From assembly GCF_025420585.1 (NCBI RefSeq), contig NZ_JAOEGB010000015.1, positions 124,001-188,000 on the forward strand: 64,000 bases of DNA. Direction: 5' to 3'. The position numbers were made by a program, and so were the translations under genes. This DNA is from Planotetraspora sp. A-T 1434 (lineage in GTDB: Bacteria > Actinomycetota > Actinomycetes > Streptosporangiales > Streptosporangiaceae). Below, in pieces: positions 47,192 to 56,651 of the stretch; position 1 is the first letter of the stretch, and every line of letters begins with the position of its first letter. The notes under the pieces were generated by a model. The model had not been told where the DNA came from, made no database searches, and saw nothing but the letters and a program-made list of their open reading frames with translations.

Positions 47192-47241
47192 TTCTCGCCC
47201 TCCCGGGGGTATGGATCAGCGATGTCGTGGCCGGGCATGCG

Positions 47242-48252
47242 CTACCCCACGGACCGGCTCGCACCCTGGATCTGCCTGACGAACCACTTGCCGCCCTGCT
47301 TCTCCATGGTCAGCTGGTAGGCCTGTTCCAGGCCGGCGGGCTGAGTGACCGGGTTGTCGGACCCGGGGGTCGGGACGGCGTCCGCCCCGCCCGACGACAC
47401 TGCCCACACGACCACGGCGGTGACCTCCCTGGTGTTCGCCGCGCCCTGCGGCACGACGACGTCCTTGAGCTGTGCCAGAGAGAACTGCCCGTCGAAGCCC
47501 TCGATCGTCACGCCGCTCGCGACATACCGCTGGAGGTCCACCTGGTTGCCCGCGGCGAACGCCTTGAAGAAGCCCTCGAGTTGCGGTTGCAACTCGGCTT
47601 CCGCGGCCTTGTCGCGGTCGGGATCGGGAAGCTGCGGAAGGCCCGCCGGGCCCCCTGCGGGCAGCAACCCCGGCTGCGCGGCAACGACGAACCGGGCGCC
47701 GTCGTAGTAAACCGGCACGGAGAGCAGTCCGCGGCTGCCGCCGGACTGGTAGCTCACCGTCACGACCGCGTTGTTCGGGCCGAGCACCTTGATTCCGGCG
47801 AACTGGAAGGCCCCGGCGGACATCCGGCCGTAGCCGTTCCAGCCGAACTGCTCCCCGCCTGTGGGAACGAATGCCCTCAGCCGTTCAGCCCGCTGCTGGG
47901 GATTGGCGGCGTCGTAATTCAGGTAGACCGCGGCGAACTGGTCGGCGAAGGCGGCGGCCTGCGTCACCGGGAACCCCGAATCGGCGGGCCCGGCCGTCGC
48001 GCCTGTCGTGCCGGCGTTCTGGCTCAGCCGCTCGAACGGCGCCCGGACACCGTTGACGACGATCACGATGATGAGCGCCCAGAGAACGACGCGGCCGACC
48101 CAGACGAGCCAGCGGCCCCCGCCGCCACCCCAGCCCCCGCGCCGGGGCGAAGTCCTGCCCGCGACAGGCACCCGATCAAAACCGTCCGGAGGGTACGACT
48201 CGGGGTCGCCAGCGATCCGAGGATCCTGCTGGACGGTTGACCTGCGAGCCAT
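47242..48252 (-). CDS. TcpC-like conjugation protein
   Basis: 336 aa. A cytoplasmic basic/Gly-rich N-terminus, one transmembrane helix (VGRVVLWALIIVIVVNGV), then two successive NTF2/VirB8-like domains (AAFADQFAAVYLNYDAAN ... and LEGFFKAFAAGNQVDLQRYV ...), the layout of TcpC in pCW3 and Tn916-type systems. The ATG at 48252 has GGAGG close upstream. It is the first gene of the secretion-like operon running to 37702. Confidence 0.78.
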   Translation of the reverse strand: MARRSTVQQDPRIAGDPESYPPDGFDRVPVAGRTSPRRGGWGGGGGRWLVWVGRVVLWALIIVIVVNGVRAPFERLSQNAGTTGATAGPADSGFPVTQAAAFADQFAAVYLNYDAANPQQRAERLRAFVPTGGEQFGWNGYGRMSAGAFQFAGIKVLGPNNAVVTVSYQSGGSRGLLSVPVYYDGARFVVAAQPGLLPAGGPAGLPQLPDPDRDKAAEAELQPQLEGFFKAFAAGNQVDLQRYVASGVTIEGFDGQFSLAQLKDVVVPQGAANTREVTAVVVWAVSSGGADAVPTPGSDNPVTQPAGLEQAYQLTMEKQGGKWFVRQIQGASRSVG

Positions 48253-49201
48253 CACGCCTCCGCTCGCGCCGATCCCCCCGGCTGGCGCGGTGTCGTCTTA
48301 CTCTCGATCCGGTTAGCCGCATTGAAGTATTCACCTTAGCGGTCTCGCCAATTCTTCCAGGTAAGCCACGCCCATGGTGCAAGCATCGCCGCGACCGAGC
48401 AAACCAGGTCTACATCCCGATGAGACGCCCCACACCTATCCGCTCTGCGGAAAAGCACGTTACGCCTGGCCAGCGGGGACATCGATTACCTAACCGCCAC
48501 GAATTGCTGTCCCCGCAGCTCAGAGGACTGTCGACGCGGCGATCCAGCGTCGAAGAGAGCCCCGAGCGCAGGGCCCCCGGACTGCCACATTGCGCTTACA
48601 CCCGCTCTGAACTGCCGCTTTTCCCGTTCACTGACTCCCCTGTGACTCCGGCGGCGCGGCGGCCCCGCCGCCGGATCGCCGCCTGGCTCCAGATCTTGCG
48701 GGCATCCTCACGCCCGCTTGGTCCGACCGGCCTTCCGGACAGCCTCCGTCACCGGGTGGCCGTGAGGCGGCGGCGCGGGCCCGTCATGCCGGCGAGGGTC
48801 CGGTCCTCCCGGGCCGTCCGCCCCACGAGAGTCACCCGGTCGCGGTGAGGCCTCAACCCATGCCGTACGACCGCGCACACCGGTGATCGGCCATCTGCCG
48901 AAGGTGGCGTCGCCGAATGCGACGAAGAAAGGTCGGTTCGTGCTATTCCAAAATACACAAGGCATGGCGAGTAAATTCATTATCAGCCGATGAGGGGTTG
49001 TATCGCATCAGCAATGCGAGGCAAATCCCGGTTCCATCGGCAGACGCCTTCCGGAAACCCATGGGCGCGCACAGGCACGAACTAGGGGGCCGATCGCCCT
49101 AAGGGAGGTCAATTCACCTAGACGCGCTCCGAAATGCATGCCAACGATGGAATGGCAATCCCGATCGCCGCATTCGGCATGATCGGAGAGGAGTCATCTC
49201 T
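48253..49201. other. Long spacer without a convincing gene
   Basis: About 950 bp upstream of both the TcpC-like gene (-) and the secreted repeat protein gene (+). It must hold the promoters of both. The stretch near 48940-49020 is AT-richer than its surroundings. Short open frames on both strands lack good ribosome binding sites and family features. No tRNA, riboswitch or integrase site was recognised. Confidence 0.6.
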
Positions 49202-50080
49202 ATGCATGGCAAACGATTCTCGTTGCTACTCGGCCCAGCGGTTCTCACGGTCGTCGCCCTCGGGCCGGCCGGAGCTGCCCAGGCCTCCGTCCACCACCAG
49301 TCCGCCATGGCGGCAGCAGTCAGCGCGAACCGTGCGGCACTGCATGCGGCCCACGGCGACGGATCAGAAGAGAGCAGCAGCCTCGGATCCGTGCGGGAAA
49401 GCGGATACGAGCAGGAAAGCGGATCCATTCCCGAGCGCGGATCCGTCCAGGAGAGCGGATACAGCCAGAGCAGAATCGGCAGCGCGTCTGGTGAGGAATC
49501 CAGCTACAACCCCACCAGCTACAGCGAAGAGGCAAGCCTCAGCAATCCGGCGTCGTACAGCCGGACGAGCCGTCTGAGCCGTCTGAGCCGTCTGAGCCGC
49601 CTGAGCGAATGCTCTGAGGCAGCCGGCAGTGAGACGTACAGCCGCCCGACGAGGTACAGCCGCCCGGCGACGTACACCCGCCAGGTCACCTTCACCCGCC
49701 CGGCGACGTACACCCGCCAGGTCACCTTCACCCGCCCGGTGAGGGTTACCCGCATGGAGACGATCACCCGCCCGGTCATCCGCATGGAGACGGCCACCCG
49801 TCCGGTGACCCGGATGGAGACGATCACCCGCCCGGTGACCCGCATGGAGACGATCACCCGCCCGGTCACCCGCATGGAGACGATCACCCGCCCGGTCACC
49901 CGGATGGAGACGATCACCCGCCCGGTGACCTTCACGCGCCACGTGAGGTACACCCGCCCGATGACCTTCACCAGCCAGGTGAGGTACACCCGCCCGATGA
50001 CGTTCACGCGCCACGCCCGGCACGCGGGGCAAGTGAGCTATCGGACCAGCCGATACCACCGGGCGAACATCGACCCGTGA
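49202..50080 (+). CDS. Secreted Arg/Thr-rich repeat protein
   Basis: 292 aa with a clear signal peptide (MHGKRFSLLLGPAVLTVVAL, cleaved after AQA near residue 29). The mature protein has two contrasting halves: a Ser/Glu/Gly/Tyr-rich acidic part (QESGYSQ, EESSYNP), a bridge of four SRL repeats, then a strongly basic part built from TRPVTRMETI and TFTRPATYTRQV-type repeats. ATG 49202 is preceded by GAGAGGAG at about ten bases. One Cys lies in the bridge. I do not recognise the family. The alternating Thr/Arg/aromatic pattern suggests beta structure at the cell surface (inference). Confidence 0.75.
   Translation: MHGKRFSLLLGPAVLTVVALGPAGAAQASVHHQSAMAAAVSANRAALHAAHGDGSEESSSLGSVRESGYEQESGSIPERGSVQESGYSQSRIGSASGEESSYNPTSYSEEASLSNPASYSRTSRLSRLSRLSRLSECSEAAGSETYSRPTRYSRPATYTRQVTFTRPATYTRQVTFTRPVRVTRMETITRPVIRMETATRPVTRMETITRPVTRMETITRPVTRMETITRPVTRMETITRPVTFTRHVRYTRPMTFTSQVRYTRPMTFTRHARHAGQVSYRTSRYHRANIDP
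49571..49606 (+). repeat. 9-bp tandem repeat, four copies
   Basis: CGTCTGAGC at 49571, 49580 and 49589, then CGCCTGAGC at 49598. It encodes the RLS repeats in the secreted repeat protein. Confidence 0.85.
49741..49920 (+). repeat. 30-bp tandem repeat, six copies
   Basis: Units start at 49741, 49771, 49801, 49831, 49861 and 49891, each ending CACCCG and containing ATGGAGACG. They encode the ten-residue TRPVTRMETI-type repeat. Copies 3 to 6 differ at one or two bases only, which points to recent expansion. Related 36-bp duplications flank it (49661/49697 and 49943/49979). Confidence 0.9.
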
Positions 50081-50116
50081 CGTATCAGCCGATCGCTGGA
50101 GTAGCGGAATAGCAGG

Positions 50117-50144
50117 GGGGCACGGACGTTTTCGCCCGTGCCCC
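50117..50144. terminator. Hairpin between convergent genes
   Basis: 9-bp stem GGGGCACGG / CCGTGCCCC with a 10-base T-rich loop, between the secreted repeat protein gene and the 3' end of ychF. Confidence 0.55.
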
Positions 50145-50206
50145 TCTGGCATGCTCATTGCCGCGCCGGCTCCGTTCAAGAGCGCTTTTCAAGAGTTGCC
50201 GCGCTT

Positions 50207-51295
<1,089 letters not shown>

Positions 51296-51404
51296 GTAGG
51301 CCGAGTTTACGGGCCGAGACCAGTGCGCCGGACATCAGCCGCGTCATCTGCGGCGTGTGCGCGCGCCTCCCCCTCCGAGAACGGACGACCTGGGATCATC
51401 AGGC

Positions 51405-52709
51405 GTGGACGTCATGGCTCTCGTACTCGTGCTCGCCGTGGGGCTGGCCGCCGGGCTGGCGATCGGCTTCGCGCTCGGACGGGCCAGGGCGGCCACGGAG
51501 GTCGCCGTCAGGCTCGCGGAGGCGGAGGCGAGGATGAGAGCGGCCGAGGACAAGGTCGTCTACGTCGAGAACCAGCTCTCCGAGAGATTCCAGGCCATCT
51601 CCGCCCGCGTCCTCGACGTCGCCAACCTGCGCTTCCTGGAGCTCGCCGAGAACCGGCTGAACACCACGCGCGCGGAGGCCGCGGGCGACCTCGACCAGCG
51701 GAGGCTGGCCGTGGAGAACCTGGTCGGGCCGCTCAAGGACACCCTTGCCAAGGTCGAATCCCAGCTCCGCGAGAGCGAGCTGGGCGCCCGGGCCGCCCGC
51801 GCCGAGCTCAGCAAGCAGATGGAGTTCGTACGGCAGAGCTCGGAGCAGCTCAAGACCCAGACGACAGCGCTGGTCAGGGCGCTCCAGCGGCCCGAGGCGC
51901 GCGGCCGGTGGGGCGAGCTCCAGCTCCGCCGGGTGGCCGAGATAGCCGGCATGGCCCGGTTCTGCGACTTCGACGAGCAGGTCAGCGCCGTGACCCGCGA
52001 CGGTGTGGTCCGCCCCGACATGGTCGTACGGCTGAGCGGCGGCAAGAACATCATCGTGGACTCCAAGGTCTCGCTGGCCGCGTACCTCGAAGCCGCCGAG
52101 GCCACCGACCCCGACCTGATCTCGGCGCGGCTCGACGCCCATGCCCGCCACGTCCGCGAGCACATCGACCGGCTGGCCGCGAAGTCCTACTGGCAGGCGT
52201 TCAGCCCGGCGCCCGAGTTCATGGTGCTGTTCATCCCCGGCGAGGCGTTCCTCGCGCCCGCGCTGGAGCGCGATCCGGGCCTGCTGGAGTACGCCATGAA
52301 CAGGCGGGTGCACATCGCCACCCCAACCACGCTGATCACCATGCTCCGCACGGCTCAGTACGCCTGGCAGCAGGCCGCGCTCAGCGAGAACGCCCGCGCG
52401 GTCTTCGACCTCGGCAAGGAGCTGTACGAGCGGCTCGGTGGCCTTGGCCGTCACGTCGACGGGCTCGGCCGGGCCCTCACGAAGGCGGTCGTGGCCTACA
52501 ACCGGACGGTGGGCTCCTTAGAGAGCAGAGTCCTGGTGAGTGCCCGCAAGATGAACGACCTCGGCATCGTGGACTCCCCGCTGACTTCACCTGAGCTGGT
52601 GGAGGAGGTCCCGCGCCTCGTGGGGATGCCGGAAGCCGACGGTGAAGAGCAGGTAAGCCCCCCTCCTTTCCATCGTCAGAACGGTAAATTGACGCGAGAC
52701 TTGTCGTAA
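51405..52709 (+). CDS. rmuC: DNA recombination protein RmuC
   Basis: About 434 aa. An N-terminal membrane helix (ALVLVLAVGLAAGLAIGFAL), a long coiled coil (about residues 30-160), and the RmuC nuclease-like domain (RGRWGELQLRRVAEIAG, VDSKVSLAAYLEA, PTTLITMLRTAQYAW). RmuC limits inversions at short inverted repeats in E. coli. The start is GTG 51405 or ATG 51414; neither has a strong ribosome binding site. The next gene follows within 10 bp. Confidence 0.92.
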   Translation: MDVMALVLVLAVGLAAGLAIGFALGRARAATEVAVRLAEAEARMRAAEDKVVYVENQLSERFQAISARVLDVANLRFLELAENRLNTTRAEAAGDLDQRRLAVENLVGPLKDTLAKVESQLRESELGARAARAELSKQMEFVRQSSEQLKTQTTALVRALQRPEARGRWGELQLRRVAEIAGMARFCDFDEQVSAVTRDGVVRPDMVVRLSGGKNIIVDSKVSLAAYLEAAEATDPDLISARLDAHARHVREHIDRLAAKSYWQAFSPAPEFMVLFIPGEAFLAPALERDPGLLEYAMNRRVHIATPTTLITMLRTAQYAWQQAALSENARAVFDLGKELYERLGGLGRHVDGLGRALTKAVVAYNRTVGSLESRVLVSARKMNDLGIVDSPLTSPELVEEVPRLVGMPEADGEEQVSPPPFHRQNGKLTRDLS

Positions 52710-52719
52710 GGGGGGCTCG

Positions 52720-53247
52720 ATGACAAGGACCGAGAGGACAAGGACCGAGGGGACAGGGCTCAGGCTGACCGCCCGGGGCGCCATCGCCGTGCTCTTTGTG
52801 ATCACGCTGCTGGGCCAGGTCTTCCTCCCCGGCCCGGCCTTCGTGGCCGGATGCGTCGCGGCGGCCCTGCTCGTGCAGCCGCGCGACCTGCTGCCTCTGG
52901 TGGTCACTCCGCCGCTGGTGTTCTTCGCCGCCACGGCGTTCGTCGAGCTGGTGCGGTCGATGGGTTCCGGCTCCATGCTCCAGACGCTCGGCCTCGGACT
53001 CCTCACCGCGCTCTCAGCGGGTGCTCCGTGGCTGTTCGGCGGCTCCGCGCTGATGCTGGCGATCGCCTGGCCACGCGGCCTGCCCGCCAATGTGCGGGAG
53101 CTCCGCCAGGACCTCAGAGCCGGCGGCCCCCGTAGCTCTGGCGGCGCTCCTGTGCCCCGGCCACGCCAGAGCGGCGAAGCCGCCTTCGACCCCGAGCCGG
53201 AGGGTTACTTCGAGCCCCGCGTGTACGGCAAGGCCCCCGACGAGTGA
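52720..53247 (+). CDS. DUF6542-like membrane protein
   Basis: 175 aa. Four hydrophobic segments (AIAVLFVITLLGQVFL, PAFVAGCVAAALLV, VVTPPLVFFAATAFVELV, WLFGGSALMLAIAW) followed by a hydrophilic Pro-rich tail. The family is common next to rmuC/ychF or ispH in actinomycetes; function unknown. The N-terminus has a short TRTERTRTEGT repeat. Confidence 0.75.
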   Translation: MTRTERTRTEGTGLRLTARGAIAVLFVITLLGQVFLPGPAFVAGCVAAALLVQPRDLLPLVVTPPLVFFAATAFVELVRSMGSGSMLQTLGLGLLTALSAGAPWLFGGSALMLAIAWPRGLPANVRELRQDLRAGGPRSSGGAPVPRPRQSGEAAFDPEPEGYFEPRVYGKAPDE

Positions 53248-53291
53248 CCCGGCGAGCAGCCCGGCCGACAGCCTGAGGAGCCACCCCGGCG

Positions 53292-54257
53292 CTAAACGGC
53301 GCGGAGGTCGCGCCGGAGCTCGTGGGGCAGCGCGAAGCGCATGCTCTCCTTGACCGACTCGATCTCCTGGACATCTGTGAAGCCGAGGCCCGCGAGCTTG
53401 CGCAGGACCCCTTCGACGAGCTCCTCGGGGACGGAGGCGCCGCTGGTGAGGCCGACCGTGGTCACGCCCTCCAGCCATTCGTCGCGGATGAGGGAGGCGT
53501 CGTCCACCAGGTAGGAGGCGTCGGCCCCGTAGTCCTTGGCCACCTCCACGAGGCGCTTGGAGTTGGACGAGTTGGCCGAGCCGACGACGATGACGAGCTC
53601 GGACTCCGCGGCGATCTCCTTCACGGCCGCCTGCCGGTTCGACGTGGCGTAGCAGATGTCGTCGCTCGGGGGGTCGATCAGGTTGGGGAAGCGCTCACGG
53701 AGCCGGGCGACGGTCTCGATGGTCTCATCGACGGACAGCGTGGTCTGGGAGAGCCAGACGACCTTCTCCGGATCGCGGACCTCGACCTCGCCGACGCCGT
53801 CGAGCCCGTCCACGAGCTGGATGTGCTGAGGCGCCTCGCCCGCCGTGCCCTCGACCTCCTCGTGCCCCTCGTGGCCGATGAGAAGGATGTCGTAGTCCTT
53901 CGCGGCGAACCGCTTGGCCTCGTTGTGCACCTTCGTCACCAGCGGACAGGTCGCGTCGATCGTCTTGAGCCGGCGGCCGGCGGCCTCCTCGTGGACGCTC
54001 GGCGCCACGCCGTGGGCCGAGAACACCACGATGGCCCCTTCGGGGACCTGCTCGGTCTCCTCGACGAAGACGGCTCCCCTGGCTTCGAGCGTCTTGACCA
54101 CGTGCGTGTTGTGAACGATCTGTTTCCGCACATAGATCGGCGCGCCATACTGGTCCAGGGCCTTCTCGACCGCTTCGACGGCACGGTCCACGCCCGCGCA
54201 GTATCCGCGCGGCTTGGCGACGAGGACGCGGCGGGTCGCGGGGCTCTGTGAATCCAT
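53292..54257 (-). CDS. ispH: 4-Hydroxy-3-methylbut-2-enyl diphosphate reductase
   Basis: 321-aa iron-sulfur enzyme of the last step of the MEP pathway, making IPP and DMAPP. The three cluster cysteines lie in [23 protein letters not shown] and [10 protein letters not shown]; catalytic-site residues are seen in [13 protein letters not shown] and [11 protein letters not shown]. Full length. Divergent from the lipid-droplet-type protein gene. Confidence 0.96.
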   Translation of the reverse strand: MDSQSPATRRVLVAKPRGYCAGVDRAVEAVEKALDQYGAPIYVRKQIVHNTHVVKTLEARGAVFVEETEQVPEGAIVVFSAHGVAPSVHEEAAGRRLKTIDATCPLVTKVHNEAKRFAAKDYDILLIGHEGHEEVEGTAGEAPQHIQLVDGLDGVGEVEVRDPEKVVWLSQTTLSVDETIETVARLRERFPNLIDPPSDDICYATSNRQAAVKEIAAESELVIVVGSANSSNSKRLVEVAKDYGADASYLVDDASLIRDEWLEGVTTVGLTSGASVPEELVEGVLRKLAGLGFTDVQEIESVKESMRFALPHELRRDLRAV

Positions 54258-54345
54258 GTTCCTATGCTATGTGGAACGCCAGCCGCATCTTGACTGTGGT
54301 CTTGCGAGACTGGATGTCCGAAAACATATCTCCCCAGGAGCCGCG

Positions 54346-55371
54346 ATGTCCGTCCTGAGAGCCATCACCAAACCTCTGCGTGACGTCTTGGGCCACCGCG
54401 ACGATTTGCGTGAAAAGGCCAAGGACCTGCCCGTATACGTGCTTCAGACCGCTCTGAGCAGCGTGGGGCACGCCCTGCTGATCGGTGACCGCGTGCGGAC
54501 CACGATCAAGCGTCTGACCGGTTCGGAGGAAGAGACAGCGTACGCGCCGAGTCCGGCCGCGACCCAGCCGACGGAGGAGGAGGAGGCGCGGCCGGCACGC
54601 CGTGAGCCGGTCATCTTCGCCCCTCGCCCCGAAAAGGAGGCGGCCGCTCCCGCCGCCGCCAAGCCGGAGCCGGTCATCTTCGCTCCCGGCCGGAAGCCCG
54701 AGGCCGCTCCGCCCGAGGCCGCTCCGCCCGCCGCCGAGCTTTTCGAGGAGGCGGCGGCCGGGGCCGTGCCCGGCGAAGCCGAGAAGCTCGACCTGCCCGC
54801 CGTACCGGTCGAAGCGGAGCCGCCGGAGGTGGCGGCCGCGCTGGACCGCCAGACCGAGACGCGGCCGGCGCCCAAGCCCCGCCAGCCTCGCGCCAAGGCG
54901 CCCCGGGCGGAAGAGGCCGCCAAGGCCCCCGAGAAGGCCCCCGAGAAGGCCCCCGCCAAGCCGCGCGCTCGGAAGGCCGCCGAGAAGCCGGCCGCTCCGC
55001 CCGCCCCGGAGACCGCCTCCGAAAAGGCTCCCGCGAAACCGGCCGCGATGGCTCCCGAAGCCGCCAAGGCTCCCGCGAAACCGGCCGCGAAGGCTCCCGC
55101 GAAAGCACCCGCCAAGCCCGCCCCGAGGCCGGCAGCCGAGGCCGCTGGGGAGGGTCTCGCTGAGCCGCTGCCGGGCTACAGCGGCCTGACGCTCGCGTCG
55201 CTGCGGGCGAGACTGCGGGGCAAGACCGTCGAGCAGGTGCGCGAGCTGCTCGACTACGAGAGGGGGCACGCGGGCCGCGCCGAGGTGATCCGCCTGTTCC
55301 AGAACCGCATCGGCAAGCTCGAAGCCGGAGTCCCGCCCACCGACATCCCGGGTGGGCCGCTCGGCCGATAG
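54346..55371 (+). CDS. Lipid droplet-associated-type protein with Ala/Lys/Pro repeats
   Basis: 341 aa. A short conserved N-terminus (LPVYVLQTALSSVGHALLIGDRV) and conserved C-terminus (LPGYSGLTLASLRARLRGKTVEQVRELLDYE) flank about 220 residues of Ala/Lys/Pro/Glu repeats (KAPEKAPEKAPAKP, PVIFAP). Proteins with these ends in the ispH-xseA interval are annotated as lipid droplet-associated in actinobacteria. The ATG at 54346 has GGAG upstream. The Lys-rich repeats recall histone H1-like tails and could bind nucleic acid or acidic surfaces (inference). Confidence 0.75.
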   Translation: MSVLRAITKPLRDVLGHRDDLREKAKDLPVYVLQTALSSVGHALLIGDRVRTTIKRLTGSEEETAYAPSPAATQPTEEEEARPARREPVIFAPRPEKEAAAPAAAKPEPVIFAPGRKPEAAPPEAAPPAAELFEEAAAGAVPGEAEKLDLPAVPVEAEPPEVAAALDRQTETRPAPKPRQPRAKAPRAEEAAKAPEKAPEKAPAKPRARKAAEKPAAPPAPETASEKAPAKPAAMAPEAAKAPAKPAAKAPAKAPAKPAPRPAAEAAGEGLAEPLPGYSGLTLASLRARLRGKTVEQVRELLDYERGHAGRAEVIRLFQNRIGKLEAGVPPTDIPGGPLGR

Positions 55372-55435
55372 TGGAATGTCGGCGGGTACGGCTAGCCTTC
55401 GGAGCGGGTAGCAGGGGCATCGGCGAGGAGGGCCT

Positions 55436-56644
55436 GTGAGCGCGAAGACGTCACCGGAAGCGCCGCTGCCGATCCGGTCGGTGCTGCAGATGGTCGCGCA
55501 GTGGATCGGCAAGCTGGGCACCATCTGGGTGGAAGGGCAGATCACCGACCTCACCGCCCGTGGCGGCACGGTGTTCCTGACCCTCCGTGACCCGGTGGCC
55601 AACGTCTCCGCCCGGATCACCTGCGCGCGTGCCGTCTACGAGGCGAGCGTGCCCCGCCCGATGGACGGCGCGCGGGTCGTCATGCACGTGAAGCCCGACT
55701 TCTGGGTCAACAAGGGGTCCTTCGCGTTCACCGCCATGGAGATCCGGCCGGTCGGCGTCGGCGAGTTGCTGGCCCGGCTGGAGCGGCTCCGCCAGGTACT
55801 GGCCGGTGAGGGCCTGTTCAACGTGGACCGCAAGCGGCGGCTGCCGTTCCTGCCCGGCACGATCGGGCTCATCTGCGGGCGCGACTCGGCGGCCGAGCGC
55901 GACGTGCTGGAGAACGCGCGCCGCCGCTGGCCCGCCGTCCGGTTCAAGGTGGAGGCGGTAGCCGTACAGGGCCCTTACGCGGTCGGTGAGGTCACCGAGG
56001 CGTTAAGCAGGCTCGACGCGGACCGCGAGGTCGACGTCATCATCGTCACCCGGGGCGGCGGCTCCCTGGAGGATCTGCTGCCGTTCTCCGACGAGTCGCT
56101 GGTCCGGGCCGTCGCGGCATGCCGTACTCCTGTGGTGAGCGCGATCGGCCACGAGCAGGACAGCCCGCTTCTGGACCTCGTGGCCGACGTGCGGGCCTCG
56201 ACGCCGACCGACGCGGCGAAGAAGGTCGTGCCGGACGTCGGCGAGCAGCTCACGCTGGTCCGCCAGCTCAGGGACCGGGGTCGCCGGGTGGTGGGCGGCT
56301 GGCTCGACCGGGAGCTCTCCTGGCTGGCGTCGGTCCGCTCGCGGCCCTCGCTCGCCGACCCCGTCCGCGAGCTGGACCGCCGCGCCGAGCAGGTCGACGC
56401 GCTGCGGGACCGGTCCCGGCGGTGCCTCACGGCATCTCTGGACCGGTCGGCCGACTCGCTCGGACACCTTCGCGCCCGGCTCGTGGCCCTCTCCCCCGCC
56501 GCCACGCTGGAGCGCGGCTACGCGATCGCCCAGCGCCCCTCCGGCGAGGTCGTACGGCTCGCCCGCGACGTGAAGCCGGGCGACGAGCTGACCATCCGGT
56601 TCTCCGACGACCGCGTCGCCGTGACGGCCCAGCCGGACGAGTAG
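55436..56644 (+). CDS. xseA: Exodeoxyribonuclease VII large subunit
   Basis: 402 aa. N-terminal OB fold ([22 protein letters not shown]) and catalytic domain ([63 protein letters not shown]), with a C-terminal helical part. GTG start at 55436. Works with XseB to degrade single-stranded DNA. In most bacteria the small subunit gene follows directly; here asnB on the opposite strand intervenes. Confidence 0.95.
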   Translation: MSAKTSPEAPLPIRSVLQMVAQWIGKLGTIWVEGQITDLTARGGTVFLTLRDPVANVSARITCARAVYEASVPRPMDGARVVMHVKPDFWVNKGSFAFTAMEIRPVGVGELLARLERLRQVLAGEGLFNVDRKRRLPFLPGTIGLICGRDSAAERDVLENARRRWPAVRFKVEAVAVQGPYAVGEVTEALSRLDADREVDVIIVTRGGGSLEDLLPFSDESLVRAVAACRTPVVSAIGHEQDSPLLDLVADVRASTPTDAAKKVVPDVGEQLTLVRQLRDRGRRVVGGWLDRELSWLASVRSRPSLADPVRELDRRAEQVDALRDRSRRCLTASLDRSADSLGHLRARLVALSPAATLERGYAIAQRPSGEVVRLARDVKPGDELTIRFSDDRVAVTAQPDE

Positions 56645-56651
56645 GGGCCTG

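Noticed and set aside
37297-48252. Integrative conjugative element with boundaries
   Set aside because: No integrase, relaxase, tRNA gene or flanking direct repeats seen within the window; composition is not clearly different from the surroundings.
48237-48980. Possible genes in the long spacer (203-codon + frame, 90-codon - frame)
   Set aside because: No good ribosome binding sites, Arg/Pro-rich composition typical of chance frames, and no family features.
48980-49110. Riboswitch upstream of the secreted repeat protein
   Set aside because: Looked for c-di-AMP and other leader motifs often found before actinobacterial secreted proteins; conserved blocks were not recognisable.
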